Shown here: positions 48,701-57,467 of the stretch, piece after piece
How the letters are laid out: every line of letters starts with the position of its first letter
Numbering within the stretch: position 1 is the first letter of the stretch
Source: Rhodovulum euryhalinum
Lineage (GTDB): Bacteria > Pseudomonadota > Alphaproteobacteria > Rhodobacterales > Rhodobacteraceae
Length of the DNA: 64,000 bases
Reading direction: 5' to 3'
Assembly: GCF_004342445.1 (NCBI RefSeq)
Contig: NZ_SLWW01000001.1
Span: forward strand, 1 to 64,000
Notes under the pieces: model-generated
Databases searched by the model: none
What the model was told of the DNA's origin: nothing
What the model saw: the letters and a program-made list of their open reading frames with translations, nothing else
Position numbers and translations under genes: made by a program

Positions 48701-49612
48701 ATGCAGATCTACCTGCCCATCGCCGAGGTCTCCGTGAACGCCTTTCTTTTGTTGGGCATCGGCGGCATCGTGGGCATCCTGTCGGGCATGTTCGGGGTGG
48801 GCGGCGGGTTCCTGATCACCCCGCTGCTTTTCTTCGTGGGCATCCCTCCGGCCGTGGCGGTGGCGACATCGGCCAACCAGACCGTCGCGTCGTCCTTTTC
48901 CGGCGTTCTGGCGCATCTGCGGCGCAAGACCGTCGATTTCAGGATGGGAACCGTGCTGCTGATCGGCGGCCTGATCGGCGCGGCCGCCGGTATCGCGATC
49001 TTCAATCTGCTGCGCGCACAGGGCCAGGTCGATCTGCTGGTCAAGCTCTGCTATGTCGTCTTTCTTGGCGTGATCGGCGCGCTGATGCTGGTCGAGAGCC
49101 TGCGCGCGATCCGGCGAAGCCGGCGCGGCAAGCCCGCGACCAAGCGGCGCCAGCGCGGCTGGATCCACGCCCTGCCGTTCAAGATGCGGTTCCGCACCTC
49201 GGGGCTCTACATCTCGGTGATCCCGCCGCTTCTGGTGGGCGCCGCGGTGGGCATCCTCGCCGCGATCATGGGGGTGGGCGGCGGGTTCATCATGGTGCCC
49301 GCCATGATCTATCTGCTGGGGATGCCGACCAAGGTGGTGGTGGGCACCTCGCTGTTCCAGATCATCTTCGTTACCGGCTTTACCACGCTGCTGCATGCCG
49401 TGACGAACTACTCCGTCGACCTTGGCCTGGCGCTCGTGCTGCTGATCGGTGGCGTCGTGGGGGCGCAGATAGGCACCCAGATCGGCCTTCGGCTCAAGGC
49501 CGAGCAGGTGCGCATCCTGCTGGCGCTGCTGGTGCTGGCCGTCTGCGGCAAGATCGCGCTCGACCTGCTGCTGGAACCGGCCGAGCTTTACTCGATCGCG
49601 GAGGCGCAATGA
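48701..49612 (+). CDS. TauE/SafE family anion exporter
   Basis: This 303-residue membrane protein (DUF81) has two internal repeats, each with a glycine-rich signature: GGIVGILSGMFGVGGGFLITP and AAVGILAAIMGVGGGFIMVP. Family members export sulfite, sulfoacetate or related organosulfonates. Substrate here is unknown, as no sulfur genes adjoin. It overlaps the downstream TIGR02186 gene, its usual alphaproteobacterial partner. Confidence 0.88.
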   Translation: MQIYLPIAEVSVNAFLLLGIGGIVGILSGMFGVGGGFLITPLLFFVGIPPAVAVATSANQTVASSFSGVLAHLRRKTVDFRMGTVLLIGGLIGAAAGIAIFNLLRAQGQVDLLVKLCYVVFLGVIGALMLVESLRAIRRSRRGKPATKRRQRGWIHALPFKMRFRTSGLYISVIPPLLVGAAVGILAAIMGVGGGFIMVPAMIYLLGMPTKVVVGTSLFQIIFVTGFTTLLHAVTNYSVDLGLALVLLIGGVVGAQIGTQIGLRLKAEQVRILLALLVLAVCGKIALDLLLEPAELYSIAEAQ

Positions 49613-50376
49613 GGCTGGCGACCTTGTTCCTGCTGTGCCTGATCCTTGCCCTGCCTGCCCGGGCCGAACAGGTCGTGGCCGGGCTCAGCCAGACCCGCGT
49701 GGCGATCACCACGAATTTCGCGGGCTCGGAGATCCTGATCTTCGGCGCAGTCAAGCGCGAAGCGCCGCTGCCCGACGGGGCGCTGCATGTGGTGGTCACG
49801 GTCGCGGGGCCGTCGATGCCTGTCACCGTGCGGCGCAAGGAACGGCGCCTTGGCATCTGGGTGAACACCGAGGCGGTCGGGATTGGCGCGGCCCCCAGCT
49901 TTTACGCGGTCGCTGCAACGGCGCCCCTGTCCGAGGCGCTGACCGAGGATCAGGACACGCTTCACAAGGTCTCGATCCCGCGCGCGATCCGCGCCGTCGG
50001 CCCGGCCGGCGCGGCCGATGAGGCCAGCGAAGTCGACAGCTTCGTCGAGGCGCTGATCCGCATCCGCAGCCGCAAGGGGCTTTACCAGGATCTGCCCGGC
50101 GCAGTGGCACTGTCCGAGGACACGCTGTTCAGCACCTCGATCGCGCTGCCGGCGAACCTGACCGAGGGCGACTATCGCACGCGCATCTTCCTGACCCGGG
50201 AAGGCGAGGTAATCGACGCTTTCGAGACCGCGATCGGCGTCCGCAAGGTGGGGCTGGAACGCTGGGTCTTCCTGCTGGCCCACGACCAGCCGCTGATCTA
50301 CGGCATCCTGTCGCTGGCGGTCGCGATCGCCGCGGGCTGGGGTGCCTCGGCCGTGTTCCGGCTTGTCCGGGGCTGA
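49609..50376 (+). CDS. TIGR02186 family membrane-anchored protein
   Basis: This 255-residue protein has a signal peptide (LATLFLLCLILALPARA), an extracytoplasmic domain (VVAGLSQTRVAITTNFAGSEILIFGAV) and one C-terminal transmembrane helix (LIYGILSLAVAIAAGWGASAVF). This matches the TIGR02186 family, which is consistently found beside TauE/SafE exporters. Function is unknown; an accessory subunit is an inference from the four-base overlap. Confidence 0.82.
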   Translation: MRLATLFLLCLILALPARAEQVVAGLSQTRVAITTNFAGSEILIFGAVKREAPLPDGALHVVVTVAGPSMPVTVRRKERRLGIWVNTEAVGIGAAPSFYAVAATAPLSEALTEDQDTLHKVSIPRAIRAVGPAGAADEASEVDSFVEALIRIRSRKGLYQDLPGAVALSEDTLFSTSIALPANLTEGDYRTRIFLTREGEVIDAFETAIGVRKVGLERWVFLLAHDQPLIYGILSLAVAIAAGWGASAVFRLVRG

Positions 50377-50378
50377 AC

Positions 50379-51911
50379 CTATACCTCGTCGATCTCGGCG
50401 GACAGAGTCAGCGGCGCGGCGGTTGCAACCAGATCGTCGGTCGACAGCGGCCGCGCCGGTCGGGCCAGCCGGTAACGGGTGACCCATATCAGCCGCCTTT
50501 CGGCCCGGGTGATCGCGACATAGGCAAGTCGCTTCCACAGCGGTTGGCCGGCCTCGCTACGGCCCGCCCGCGCCGCGGCATAGAGGTCGGGCGCAAAGAC
50601 CTGCACATCTTCCCATTGTGACCCCTGCGCCTTGTGGATCGTCACCGCCGCCCCGTGCAGGAAGGCCGCGCCCATGGTGGCCGCGAAGGGGATGAAAGGC
50701 TCCTCTTCCTCGGGCAGTTCGATCTTGACGATCGAGGCGGCCGAGATCTGCGGCTCTTCCGCCCCGATGACGTGCAGCCGCGAAAACCCGGGTTTGCGGC
50801 CGGGCCCCAGATAGATCACCTGCGCCCCCTTGATCAGCCCACGCGCCTCGAGGTCCAGCCGCTTCTTGCGATGCTTCAAGGGCAGTTCGATCCCGTCGCA
50901 AACAAGCGGCTCGCCCGGCAACAGCGCGTCCTCGGGCGCCCCGTGGGCCTGGCGGAAGGCGTGGATCAGCCGGATTCGGGTCGCGTTGCGCCAGACCAGC
51001 ACCGGCGAGCGTGCCATCAGGTCGGAATCGACCCGCGGCGCCACCTGAACCCGGGGATCGCGGGCGGCCGCTGTCTCGATCATCCGTTCGAACGCCTCGA
51101 AATCGAGGCCTGGATCGGACAGGGCGTGGGCGAGGTCGAGGATCGGGTTGTCGTCCGCCTGCCGGTGGACCCGGTGCAGCGTCAGCTTGCAGTCGGGTGC
51201 CAGGTCGTCGAACACCAGCTTGCCCGACTGGTTCACCGGGGCAAGCTGGGCGGGATCACCGAACAGGACCAGTGTCGGGAACAGTTCCTTCAGGTCCTCG
51301 AACTGGCGCTCGTCCAGCATCGAGGCCTCGTCGACGAAACCGATGTCCAGGGGCTCTTCGCGCCGCTTCCAGCCGCGGATGAAATCGCTGCCGCGCAGGC
51401 CCGCCGCAGCCAGCGCCCCGGGCACGGACTTGACCCCCTGGTAGAAGGCAAAGGCCCGGTCGAGGGCGGCCTCGGTCAGACCCTCGACCGACGGGCGCGC
51501 ACCCTCGCCGGTCAGCCACTCGGCAATCTTCTCGTATTCGGGGTCGTAGACCGGGGTATAGATGATCCGGTGAATGGTCGTGGCGGGCACGCCGCGGGTG
51601 CGCAGCACGCTCGCCGCCTTGTTGGTCGGCGCGAGGATCGCAAGCGTCCGGCGGTCGCGCCGCCGCCGCCCCTCGTAATCGCCCGAGACGGTCTCGACCC
51701 CGGCGTCCGCCAACGCCGCGACGAGGCGTGCCAGCAGCATGGTCTTGCCCGACCCCGCCTTGCCGGTGATGGCAAGCAGTGCCCCTGTTCCGTCCGCCCG
51801 AGGGCTCAGACGTCCGGCGTCGATATCGATGCCCACGCCGTGCAGCATCTCGGCAACCCGGTCGTGCGCCTCGGCCTGGTCGTCGGAAAAGGTAAGGGGG
51901 GCAAGCGTCAT
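50379..51911 (-). CDS. RecD-like superfamily 1 DNA helicase
   Basis: This 510-residue SF1B helicase has Walker A GKAGSGKT at 50-57 and motif II DIGFVDEASML. The late motifs are AVTIHKAQGSQWEDVQVFAPD and the arginine-bearing YVAITRAERRLIWVT. It lacks the extra N-terminal domains of RecD2 and has no RecB/RecC neighbours, so it is a stand-alone Dda/RecD2-type enzyme probably acting in DNA repair or recombination. Its stop is two bases from the convergent TIGR02186 gene. Confidence 0.85.
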   Translation of the reverse strand: MTLAPLTFSDDQAEAHDRVAEMLHGVGIDIDAGRLSPRADGTGALLAITGKAGSGKTMLLARLVAALADAGVETVSGDYEGRRRRDRRTLAILAPTNKAASVLRTRGVPATTIHRIIYTPVYDPEYEKIAEWLTGEGARPSVEGLTEAALDRAFAFYQGVKSVPGALAAAGLRGSDFIRGWKRREEPLDIGFVDEASMLDERQFEDLKELFPTLVLFGDPAQLAPVNQSGKLVFDDLAPDCKLTLHRVHRQADDNPILDLAHALSDPGLDFEAFERMIETAAARDPRVQVAPRVDSDLMARSPVLVWRNATRIRLIHAFRQAHGAPEDALLPGEPLVCDGIELPLKHRKKRLDLEARGLIKGAQVIYLGPGRKPGFSRLHVIGAEEPQISAASIVKIELPEEEEPFIPFAATMGAAFLHGAAVTIHKAQGSQWEDVQVFAPDLYAAARAGRSEAGQPLWKRLAYVAITRAERRLIWVTRYRLARPARPLSTDDLVATAAPLTLSAEIDEV

Positions 51912-51952
51912 GGGCGGAGCCTACAGGCCCCGCCCGCGGGGTGCCAGCGCGA

Positions 51953-52597
51953 TCAGGCCGCCTCGAGCATGCGCTTTTTTTCGGGTGCGTTCGCCGCGAA
52001 AGACGTCCGGAACCAGTCGAGCGAGGTCTCGCGGGTGATCCCCAGCCGCGACAGCGTGCGCGGCCAGGCCTCGGGCTTCATCTCCCACAGACCGACGCCG
52101 ATCTGGTCCTTGCCCTCGCCCGCTTTGCCGATCACATCGGGTTCGACACCGTAGAGGCGGTAGATGCGCTCCATCCGCGGATCGAACACGCCCACGAAGT
52201 GTTCCAGCGCGAAATTCGCCATCAGTTCGCCCGCGCCCAGCACGAGACCCGCGGCGACCTCGCGCCCGGCATCCGGCGACAGGCAGAACCGGGTACATTC
52301 CCAGATCAGCGGGCTTTCGATCCGGACACCGTCGGTGGCGAACAGGAAATGCTCGTTCACCATGGTCCGCCCCGTGGTCGGCAGGAAGCGCATCGAACCG
52401 CCATGCCGCCCGTCGGGCTGTTCCCAGATGACGTAAAGCGGGTTCAGCGCATCGTACTGGTCGCGCTCTTCGCCCTTGTCGTTCACCGACACGTCCCAGC
52501 CCAGACGCTCGTGGAACTGGATGGCCCGATCGCGGAACATCGTGTCGCGCAGAAGGGGATGCTTGTGCAGGTCGGAACCGTAGATGTAACGAAGCAT
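51953..52597 (-). CDS. LuxI-type acyl-homoserine lactone synthase
   Basis: This 214-residue enzyme makes N-acyl-homoserine lactone from S-adenosylmethionine and acyl-ACP or acyl-CoA. All invariant LuxI residues are present near their canonical places: R24, F28, W34, D46, D49, R70, E100, R103. It follows the luxR homologue by 130 AT-rich bases on the same strand. I could not find a convincing lux box there. Acyl chain type cannot be read from sequence. Confidence 0.93.
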   Translation of the reverse strand: MLRYIYGSDLHKHPLLRDTMFRDRAIQFHERLGWDVSVNDKGEERDQYDALNPLYVIWEQPDGRHGGSMRFLPTTGRTMVNEHFLFATDGVRIESPLIWECTRFCLSPDAGREVAAGLVLGAGELMANFALEHFVGVFDPRMERIYRLYGVEPDVIGKAGEGKDQIGVGLWEMKPEAWPRTLSRLGITRETSLDWFRTSFAANAPEKKRMLEAA

Positions 52598-52727
52598 GTG
52601 GAGTAGCCTTTTACCAGCCGCTGACAGGCAAGAAACTACGAGGGGGGTGGTTACTATTGCCCTAAATCATCGCGCGCACGAGAACAAAACGTGAAAAAAT
52701 TGCGATTCGATCTCGGGCGGTTGTCAA

Positions 52728-53441
52728 TCAGAGCACGATCAAGCCGGCACTGAGCGCCCGTGCCACTGCATGGGTCGTGTTCAACGCGCCAAGCTTGTGC
52801 CGTGCAGCCTCGATATAGACCCTCAGCGTGTGCTCGGAGATGTCCAGTTGCTCGGCTGCCTGGGCACGGCTCAGTCCTTTGGCAAGCAGCGTCATCGCCG
52901 CCAGTTCACGGGGCGAGAGCGCCGCGGTGGGGACCGGGTTGGTCCCCCGCTCGAATTCCAGAGCCTTGCGGTTGAAGTCGTGCGCGACCAGGATCAGATC
53001 GCGCTTGTGGGTGGCGATGAACGCCTCCCATTCGGTGTCCGGGCAGGCATGGTTCATTGTGAACAGGGCGAACTGCCCTTTCGGGCCGTGTATCGGGACC
53101 GAAAACCCCTGATTGCCAAGCCCGTGGGCGACCGCATCGGCAAAGAAGGCGCGCGCCGATCTGGTCGTCCAGTCCAGTTGCTTCCAGTCGACCGGGTGGA
53201 ATCGCTGGAAACAGCCAAGGATGACCGGGTCCATCCTGAGATAGTCGCACTCGAGATAGCGGTCGACCCAATCCGTGCTGTATGTGCCTGCCCCGTAGCG
53301 TTCTCCGACGCTGTTCACCCAGTGATAGACGACGTGAGAGACGCCGTAATGGTCCCGAAGGTCCTCGGTCGCAAGTTGCAGATGCTCAAGCGTCGTTGCC
53401 TGTTGCAAGCGGTCGAGGAACGATTCTAAGACGTCTTTCAT
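52728..53441 (-). CDS. LuxR-type quorum-sensing regulator
   Basis: This 237-residue regulator has an autoinducer-binding domain whose key residues match TraR positions: W58, Y62, D71, P72, W86, G112. A LuxR HTH domain follows (LSPRELAAMTLLAKGLSRAQ, then SEHTLRVYIEAARHKLG). It is probably activated by the lactone made by the neighbouring synthase. The first 56 bases overlap the end of a small upstream gene in another frame. Confidence 0.93.
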   Translation of the reverse strand: MKDVLESFLDRLQQATTLEHLQLATEDLRDHYGVSHVVYHWVNSVGERYGAGTYSTDWVDRYLECDYLRMDPVILGCFQRFHPVDWKQLDWTTRSARAFFADAVAHGLGNQGFSVPIHGPKGQFALFTMNHACPDTEWEAFIATHKRDLILVAHDFNRKALEFERGTNPVPTAALSPRELAAMTLLAKGLSRAQAAEQLDISEHTLRVYIEAARHKLGALNTTHAVARALSAGLIVL

Positions 53442-53643
53442 CTCCCGACTTCACACCCAACGGCGCCCTGTAGGCACCGCTTCCCCCGACCTCTGCCCAA
53501 GCGGGCGCTTCATCCATCGAGGAGATCTCGACCGCCGCCAGCGCCTGGCAGGTAGTGAGTTCCTCGGACAGAGCGGCCAACCCGTTCTTACGGGCATAGT
53601 TCCTGAGGTCCCCGAGAATGTCGATCAGCCACTCGTGTTTCAT
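53386..53643 (-). CDS. Small conserved-looking protein overlapping luxR
   Basis: This is an 85-residue protein starting MKHEWLIDILGDLRNYARKN with GGAG nine bases before the ATG at 53643. The first 45 residues look like two amphipathic helices (GLAALSEELTTCQALAAVEI); the tail is arginine-rich and lies over the luxR 5' end. I do not recognise a named family, but the helical N-terminus and good ribosome site argue that it is real. Co-translation with luxR suggests a role in the quorum circuit, an inference. Confidence 0.6.
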   Translation of the reverse strand: MKHEWLIDILGDLRNYARKNGLAALSEELTTCQALAAVEISSMDEAPAWAEVGGSGAYRAPLGVKSGDERRLRIVPRPLATGNDA

Positions 53644-53765
53644 CGTTTTCGTCTCCAAGTGGTTAATGAAACGTAAACACAAGCATAGCACGAGTTAACT
53701 TTCCTCGAAATTCGCTGATTTTTTCTCCCCAGAAATGGTGAGGGGGCGGTTTGGCAAGGCCATGA

Positions 53766-53793
53766 TTTGCCGAGCAGCCGACGATTCGGCAAA
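53766..53793. repeat. Inverted repeat TTTGCCGA-N12-TCGGCAAA
   Basis: A perfect eight-base dyad with a 12-base spacer lies about 120 bases upstream of the small quorum-cluster gene, between it and the ccr terminator. It could be an operator for the small ORF-luxR-luxI unit or part of the ccr 3' end. Confidence 0.4.
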
Positions 53794-53812
53794 AGCACCA
53801 GGGTGACAGAAG

Positions 53813-53844
53813 GGCCCGGACCGGGCTTTGCGCCGGTCCGGGCC
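53813..53844 (-). terminator. Hairpin terminator of ccr
   Basis: GGCCCGGACCGG and CCGGTCCGGGCC form a perfect 12-base stem around an eight-base loop, 41 bases past the ccr stop. It separates ccr from the quorum cluster transcribed in the same direction. No T run follows. Confidence 0.7.
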
Positions 53845-53885
53845 ATCACGATCAGGTGTTGGGGACGGTGAGTCGGGTTCGCGGT

Positions 53886-55178
53886 TCAGGCGCCCGCGCC
53901 TGCCTCGAGCACGTCCTCGAAGGTTCTGAGTCCCGTACGCGGCGCCTGCACCAGCACCGCCATGTTCCCGGGCTTGTGCTCGTTGCGCAGCATCTTGACA
54001 TGCGCCGCAGGGATCTCGGCCCAGGTAAAGACCTCGGACATGCAGGGATCCAGACGGCGCTGGCACATCAGCCGGTTCGCGGCGGCGGCCTGCTTCAGGT
54101 GTGCGAAATGGCTGCCCTGGATGCGCTTCTGGTGCATCCAGACGTAGCGCGCGTCCATCGTCAGGTTGAATCCCGACGTCCCGGCGCAGATCACCACCAT
54201 GCCGCCGCGCTTGACCACGAAGGTCGAGACCGGAAAGGTCGCCTCGCCCGGATGCTCGAACACCATGTCGACGTTCACGCCCTTGCCGGTGATGTCCCAG
54301 ATCGCCTTGCCGAACTTGCGCACCTCACCGAACCAGGCCTTGTACTCGTCGGTGTTCACCTTGGGCAGCTGCCCCCAGCACTTGAAGTCCTTGCGGTTGA
54401 TGACGCCCTTGGCGCCCAGGCCCATGACGAAGTCGCGCTTCGATTCGTCGGAAATCACGGCGATGGCGTTGGCGCCGGCGGTGTTGATCAGCTGGATCGC
54501 ATAGGATCCCAAGCCCCCCGAGGCGCCCCAGACCAGCACGTTCTGGCCGGGCTTGAGTTCGTGCGGATGGTGGCCGAACAGCATCCGATAGGCCGTGGCC
54601 AGCGTCAGCGTGTAGCAGGCCGATTCCTCCCAGGTCAGGTGCTTCGGCCGCGGCAGCAACTGCTGCGCCTGCACGCGGGTGAACTGGGCAAACGATCCGT
54701 CCGGCGTCTCGTAACCCCAGATCCGCTGGCTGGGGCTGAACATCGGGTCGCCGCCATTGCATTCCTCGTCGTCGCCGTCGTCCTGGTTGCAGTGGATCAC
54801 GACCTCGTCGCCCACCTTCCAGTTCTTGACCGCCGAGCCGACCGCCCAGACGATGCCCGAGGCATCGGAGCCGGCGATGTGATAGGGCGCACCGTGGCCG
54901 TCGAACGGCGATACGGGAACGCCGAGACCTGCCCAGATGCCGTTGTAGTTGACGCCCGCAGCCATCACCAGGACCAGTACCTCGTGGCTGTCGATCGAGG
55001 GAGTTTCCACCACCTCGACCTGAAAGCTCTTGTCGGGCTCGCCGTGGCGCTCGCGGCGGATTGCCCAAGCATACATTCTGGCCGGGACATAGCCCAAGGG
55101 CGGCATTTCGCCGACCTCGTACAGATCCTTCTCGGGCGCGTCGTAGGGGACGACGGACGTGTTGGTGTCGAGTGCCAT
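53886..55178 (-). CDS. ccr: Crotonyl-CoA carboxylase/reductase
   Basis: Ccr reductively carboxylates crotonyl-CoA to ethylmalonyl-CoA with NADPH, the defining step of the ethylmalonyl-CoA pathway for acetyl-CoA assimilation. At 430 residues it matches the Rhodobacter enzyme. Landmarks are the MDR-fold VLVWGASGGLGSYAIQLIN, HCNQDDGDDEECNGGDPMFS and a late stretch ending MWMHQKRIQGSHFAH-like. The ATG at 55178 (GGAGG six bases upstream) is the family start; 154 in-frame codons upstream are not used. It is divergent from ecm. Confidence 0.97.
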   Translation of the reverse strand: MALDTNTSVVPYDAPEKDLYEVGEMPPLGYVPARMYAWAIRRERHGEPDKSFQVEVVETPSIDSHEVLVLVMAAGVNYNGIWAGLGVPVSPFDGHGAPYHIAGSDASGIVWAVGSAVKNWKVGDEVVIHCNQDDGDDEECNGGDPMFSPSQRIWGYETPDGSFAQFTRVQAQQLLPRPKHLTWEESACYTLTLATAYRMLFGHHPHELKPGQNVLVWGASGGLGSYAIQLINTAGANAIAVISDESKRDFVMGLGAKGVINRKDFKCWGQLPKVNTDEYKAWFGEVRKFGKAIWDITGKGVNVDMVFEHPGEATFPVSTFVVKRGGMVVICAGTSGFNLTMDARYVWMHQKRIQGSHFAHLKQAAAANRLMCQRRLDPCMSEVFTWAEIPAAHVKMLRNEHKPGNMAVLVQAPRTGLRTFEDVLEAGAGA

Positions 55179-55334
55179 CGGAGCCTCCATGTCGCTCATG
55201 TTTTCGCCGCGGCGCAGAATCGCACCCCGCGTCACGGTCAGATAGAATTCAACACGCAACTTTGCAACAGGGAACAGGCCTCTCGGAGCAATTTTATGTC
55301 TCTTTCGCTGCGCCGCGTGCCGCAACGCAGCGAA

Positions 55335-55364
55335 TTGACATGGCCAGATTCTTTCCCGTATCAC
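55335..55364 (+). promoter_or_regulatory. Probable sigma-70 promoter of ecm
   Basis: TTGACA (55335-55340), an 18-base spacer and TATCAC (55359-55364) lie 44 bases before the ATG at 55409. On the other strand a TAAAAT (around 55298) may be the -10 of ccr. The shared interval also holds GTTGC-AAA-GTTGC direct repeats near 55254-55266. Confidence 0.5.
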
Positions 55365-55408
55365 CGCGAGAGCGTAATTTTCTTGCCACCCGACATGCGA
55401 GGCGCGCC

Positions 55409-57376
55409 ATGACCGAGACGACCAAGGACAGACCCTGGCTGTTCCGCACCTATGCGGGCCATTCCACCGCCAAGGCGTCGAACGCGCTGTACCGCGGCAA
55501 CCTCGCAAAGGGCCAGACCGGGCTTTCGGTGGCCTTCGACCTGCCGACCCAGACCGGCTATGACAGCGACCATGAACTGGCACGCGGCGAGGTTGGCAAG
55601 GTCGGCGTGCCGGTGGCGCATCTCGGCGACATGCGCACATTGTTCGACGCCATCCCGCTGGAACAGATGAACACCTCGATGACGATCAACGCGCCCGCGC
55701 CGTGGCTGTTGGCGCTCTACATCGCGGTGGCCGAGGAACAGGGTGCGGATGTTCGAAAACTGCAAGGCACTGTGCAGAACGACATCATCAAGGAATACCT
55801 TTCGCGCGGCACCTATATCTGCCCGCCCAAGCCCAGCCTGCGGATGATAACCGACGTCGCCGCCTATACACGCGAGCACCTGCCCAAGTGGAACCCGATG
55901 AACGTGTGTTCCTACCACTTGCAAGAGGCGGGGGCGACGCCGGAACAGGAACTGGCCTACGCGCTGGCAACCGCAACCGCGGTGTTGGACGATCTCAAGG
56001 GCAAGATCGCGCCCGAGCACTTCCCCGACATGGTCGGCCGCATCTCGTTCTTCGTGAACGCCGGGATCCGGTTCGTGACCGAGATGTGCAAGATGCGCGC
56101 ATTCGTGGAACTCTGGGACGAGATCTGCCGCGAACGCTATGGCGTCGAGGACGAGAAATACCGCCGCTTCCGCTATGGCGTGCAGGTGAACTCGCTCGGG
56201 CTTACCGAACCGCAGCCAGAGAACAACGTCTACCGCATCCTGATCGAAATGCTGGCGGTGACCCTGTCAAAGAACGCCCGCGCCCGCGCGGTGCAACTGC
56301 CGGCCTGGAACGAGGCGCTCGGCCTGCCGCGGCCGTGGGATCAGCAATGGTCGCTCAGGATGCAGCAGATCCTGGCCTACGAGACCGACCTTCTGGAATA
56401 TGGCGACCTCTTCGACGGCAACCCGGCGGTCACTGCGAAAGTCGAAGAACTGAAAGCCAACGCACGGTCGGAACTTCAGCAGATCGACGCGATGGGCGGG
56501 GCGGTCGCGGCCATCGAATACATGAAGTCCCGCCTGGTCGAGAGCCACGGCGAACGCATCGTCGGCGTAGAGACCGGCCAGACCGTCGTGGTCGGGGTCA
56601 ACCGCTGGACCGAGGCCGAGCCCTCGCCGCTGACTTCTGGCGACGATTCCATCATGGTCGTGGACCCCGCGGTCGAGGCCGAGCAGATCGCCCGGCTGAA
56701 CGCGTGGCGCGCGGCGCGCGACGAGGCCGCGGTCCAGGCCGCGCTGAAGGCGCTGCGCGAGGCCGCCGCCGCCGGCGCCAACATCATGCCGCCCTCGATT
56801 GCGGCGGCCAGGGCCGGGGCGACGACGGGCGAATGGGGCGACGTGATGCGCGCCGTCTTCGGCCAGTATCGCGGCCCGACGGGCGTCTCGAAAAGCCCCT
56901 CAAACCGCACCGAGGGCCTGGACGAGATCCGCGCGGCGGTCGACGGGTTGACCGGCCGGCTGGGCCGCCGCCCCAAGCTGCTGGTGGGCAAGCCGGGCCT
57001 CGACGGGCACTCGAACGGGGCCGAACAAATCGCGGCCCGCGCGCGCGACTGCGGCATGGACATCACCTACGAGGGCATCCGCCTGACCCCGGCCGAGATC
57101 GTCGCCGCGGCCAAGGAGGGGGGCGTTGACATCGTGGGCCTGTCGATCCTGTCCGGCAGCCACATCCCGCTGATGGAGGCACTGATGCGGTTGATGAAGG
57201 ACAACGACCTGATGCACATCCCCGTGGTGGTCGGCGGCATCATCCCCGACGAGGACGAAAAGCGCCTCAGGGCGATGGGCGTTGCCAAGGTCTATACGCC
57301 CAAGGATTTCGAGCTGAACCGCATCATGTTCGACATCGTCGGTCTGATCGGCCCCGAACCCGTGGCGGCGGAATAG
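55409..57376 (+). CDS. ecm: Ethylmalonyl-CoA mutase (B12-dependent)
   Basis: This 655-residue enzyme converts (2R)-ethylmalonyl-CoA to methylsuccinyl-CoA, the step after Ccr and its epimerase. It starts DRPWLFRTYAGHSTAKASNALYR, has the mutase barrel (AFDLPTQTGYDSDHELARGEVG) and a C-terminal cobalamin domain with the axial-ligand motif DGHSNG (D532-H534). ATG 55409 is preferred; an in-frame ATG at 55340 adds 23 atypical residues. Paired with ccr it shows that this organism can run the ethylmalonyl-CoA pathway. Confidence 0.95.
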   Translation: MTETTKDRPWLFRTYAGHSTAKASNALYRGNLAKGQTGLSVAFDLPTQTGYDSDHELARGEVGKVGVPVAHLGDMRTLFDAIPLEQMNTSMTINAPAPWLLALYIAVAEEQGADVRKLQGTVQNDIIKEYLSRGTYICPPKPSLRMITDVAAYTREHLPKWNPMNVCSYHLQEAGATPEQELAYALATATAVLDDLKGKIAPEHFPDMVGRISFFVNAGIRFVTEMCKMRAFVELWDEICRERYGVEDEKYRRFRYGVQVNSLGLTEPQPENNVYRILIEMLAVTLSKNARARAVQLPAWNEALGLPRPWDQQWSLRMQQILAYETDLLEYGDLFDGNPAVTAKVEELKANARSELQQIDAMGGAVAAIEYMKSRLVESHGERIVGVETGQTVVVGVNRWTEAEPSPLTSGDDSIMVVDPAVEAEQIARLNAWRAARDEAAVQAALKALREAAAAGANIMPPSIAAARAGATTGEWGDVMRAVFGQYRGPTGVSKSPSNRTEGLDEIRAAVDGLTGRLGRRPKLLVGKPGLDGHSNGAEQIAARARDCGMDITYEGIRLTPAEIVAAAKEGGVDIVGLSILSGSHIPLMEALMRLMKDNDLMHIPVVVGGIIPDEDEKRLRAMGVAKVYTPKDFELNRIMFDIVGLIGPEPVAAE

Positions 57377-57467
57377 CCGGGGGCGGCATACCGCGCCGTC
57401 GTCGCCTTGCCTTGGGGGCCGTTTCGGTGCTAACAGCCCCGGCTTGGAACAATCTGCGCCGGCGGCC

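Noticed and set aside
52598-52727. Possible lux box between luxR and luxI (CCTGTCAGCGGCTGG region)
   Set aside because: The right half does not match the ACAGG arm at the expected spacing.
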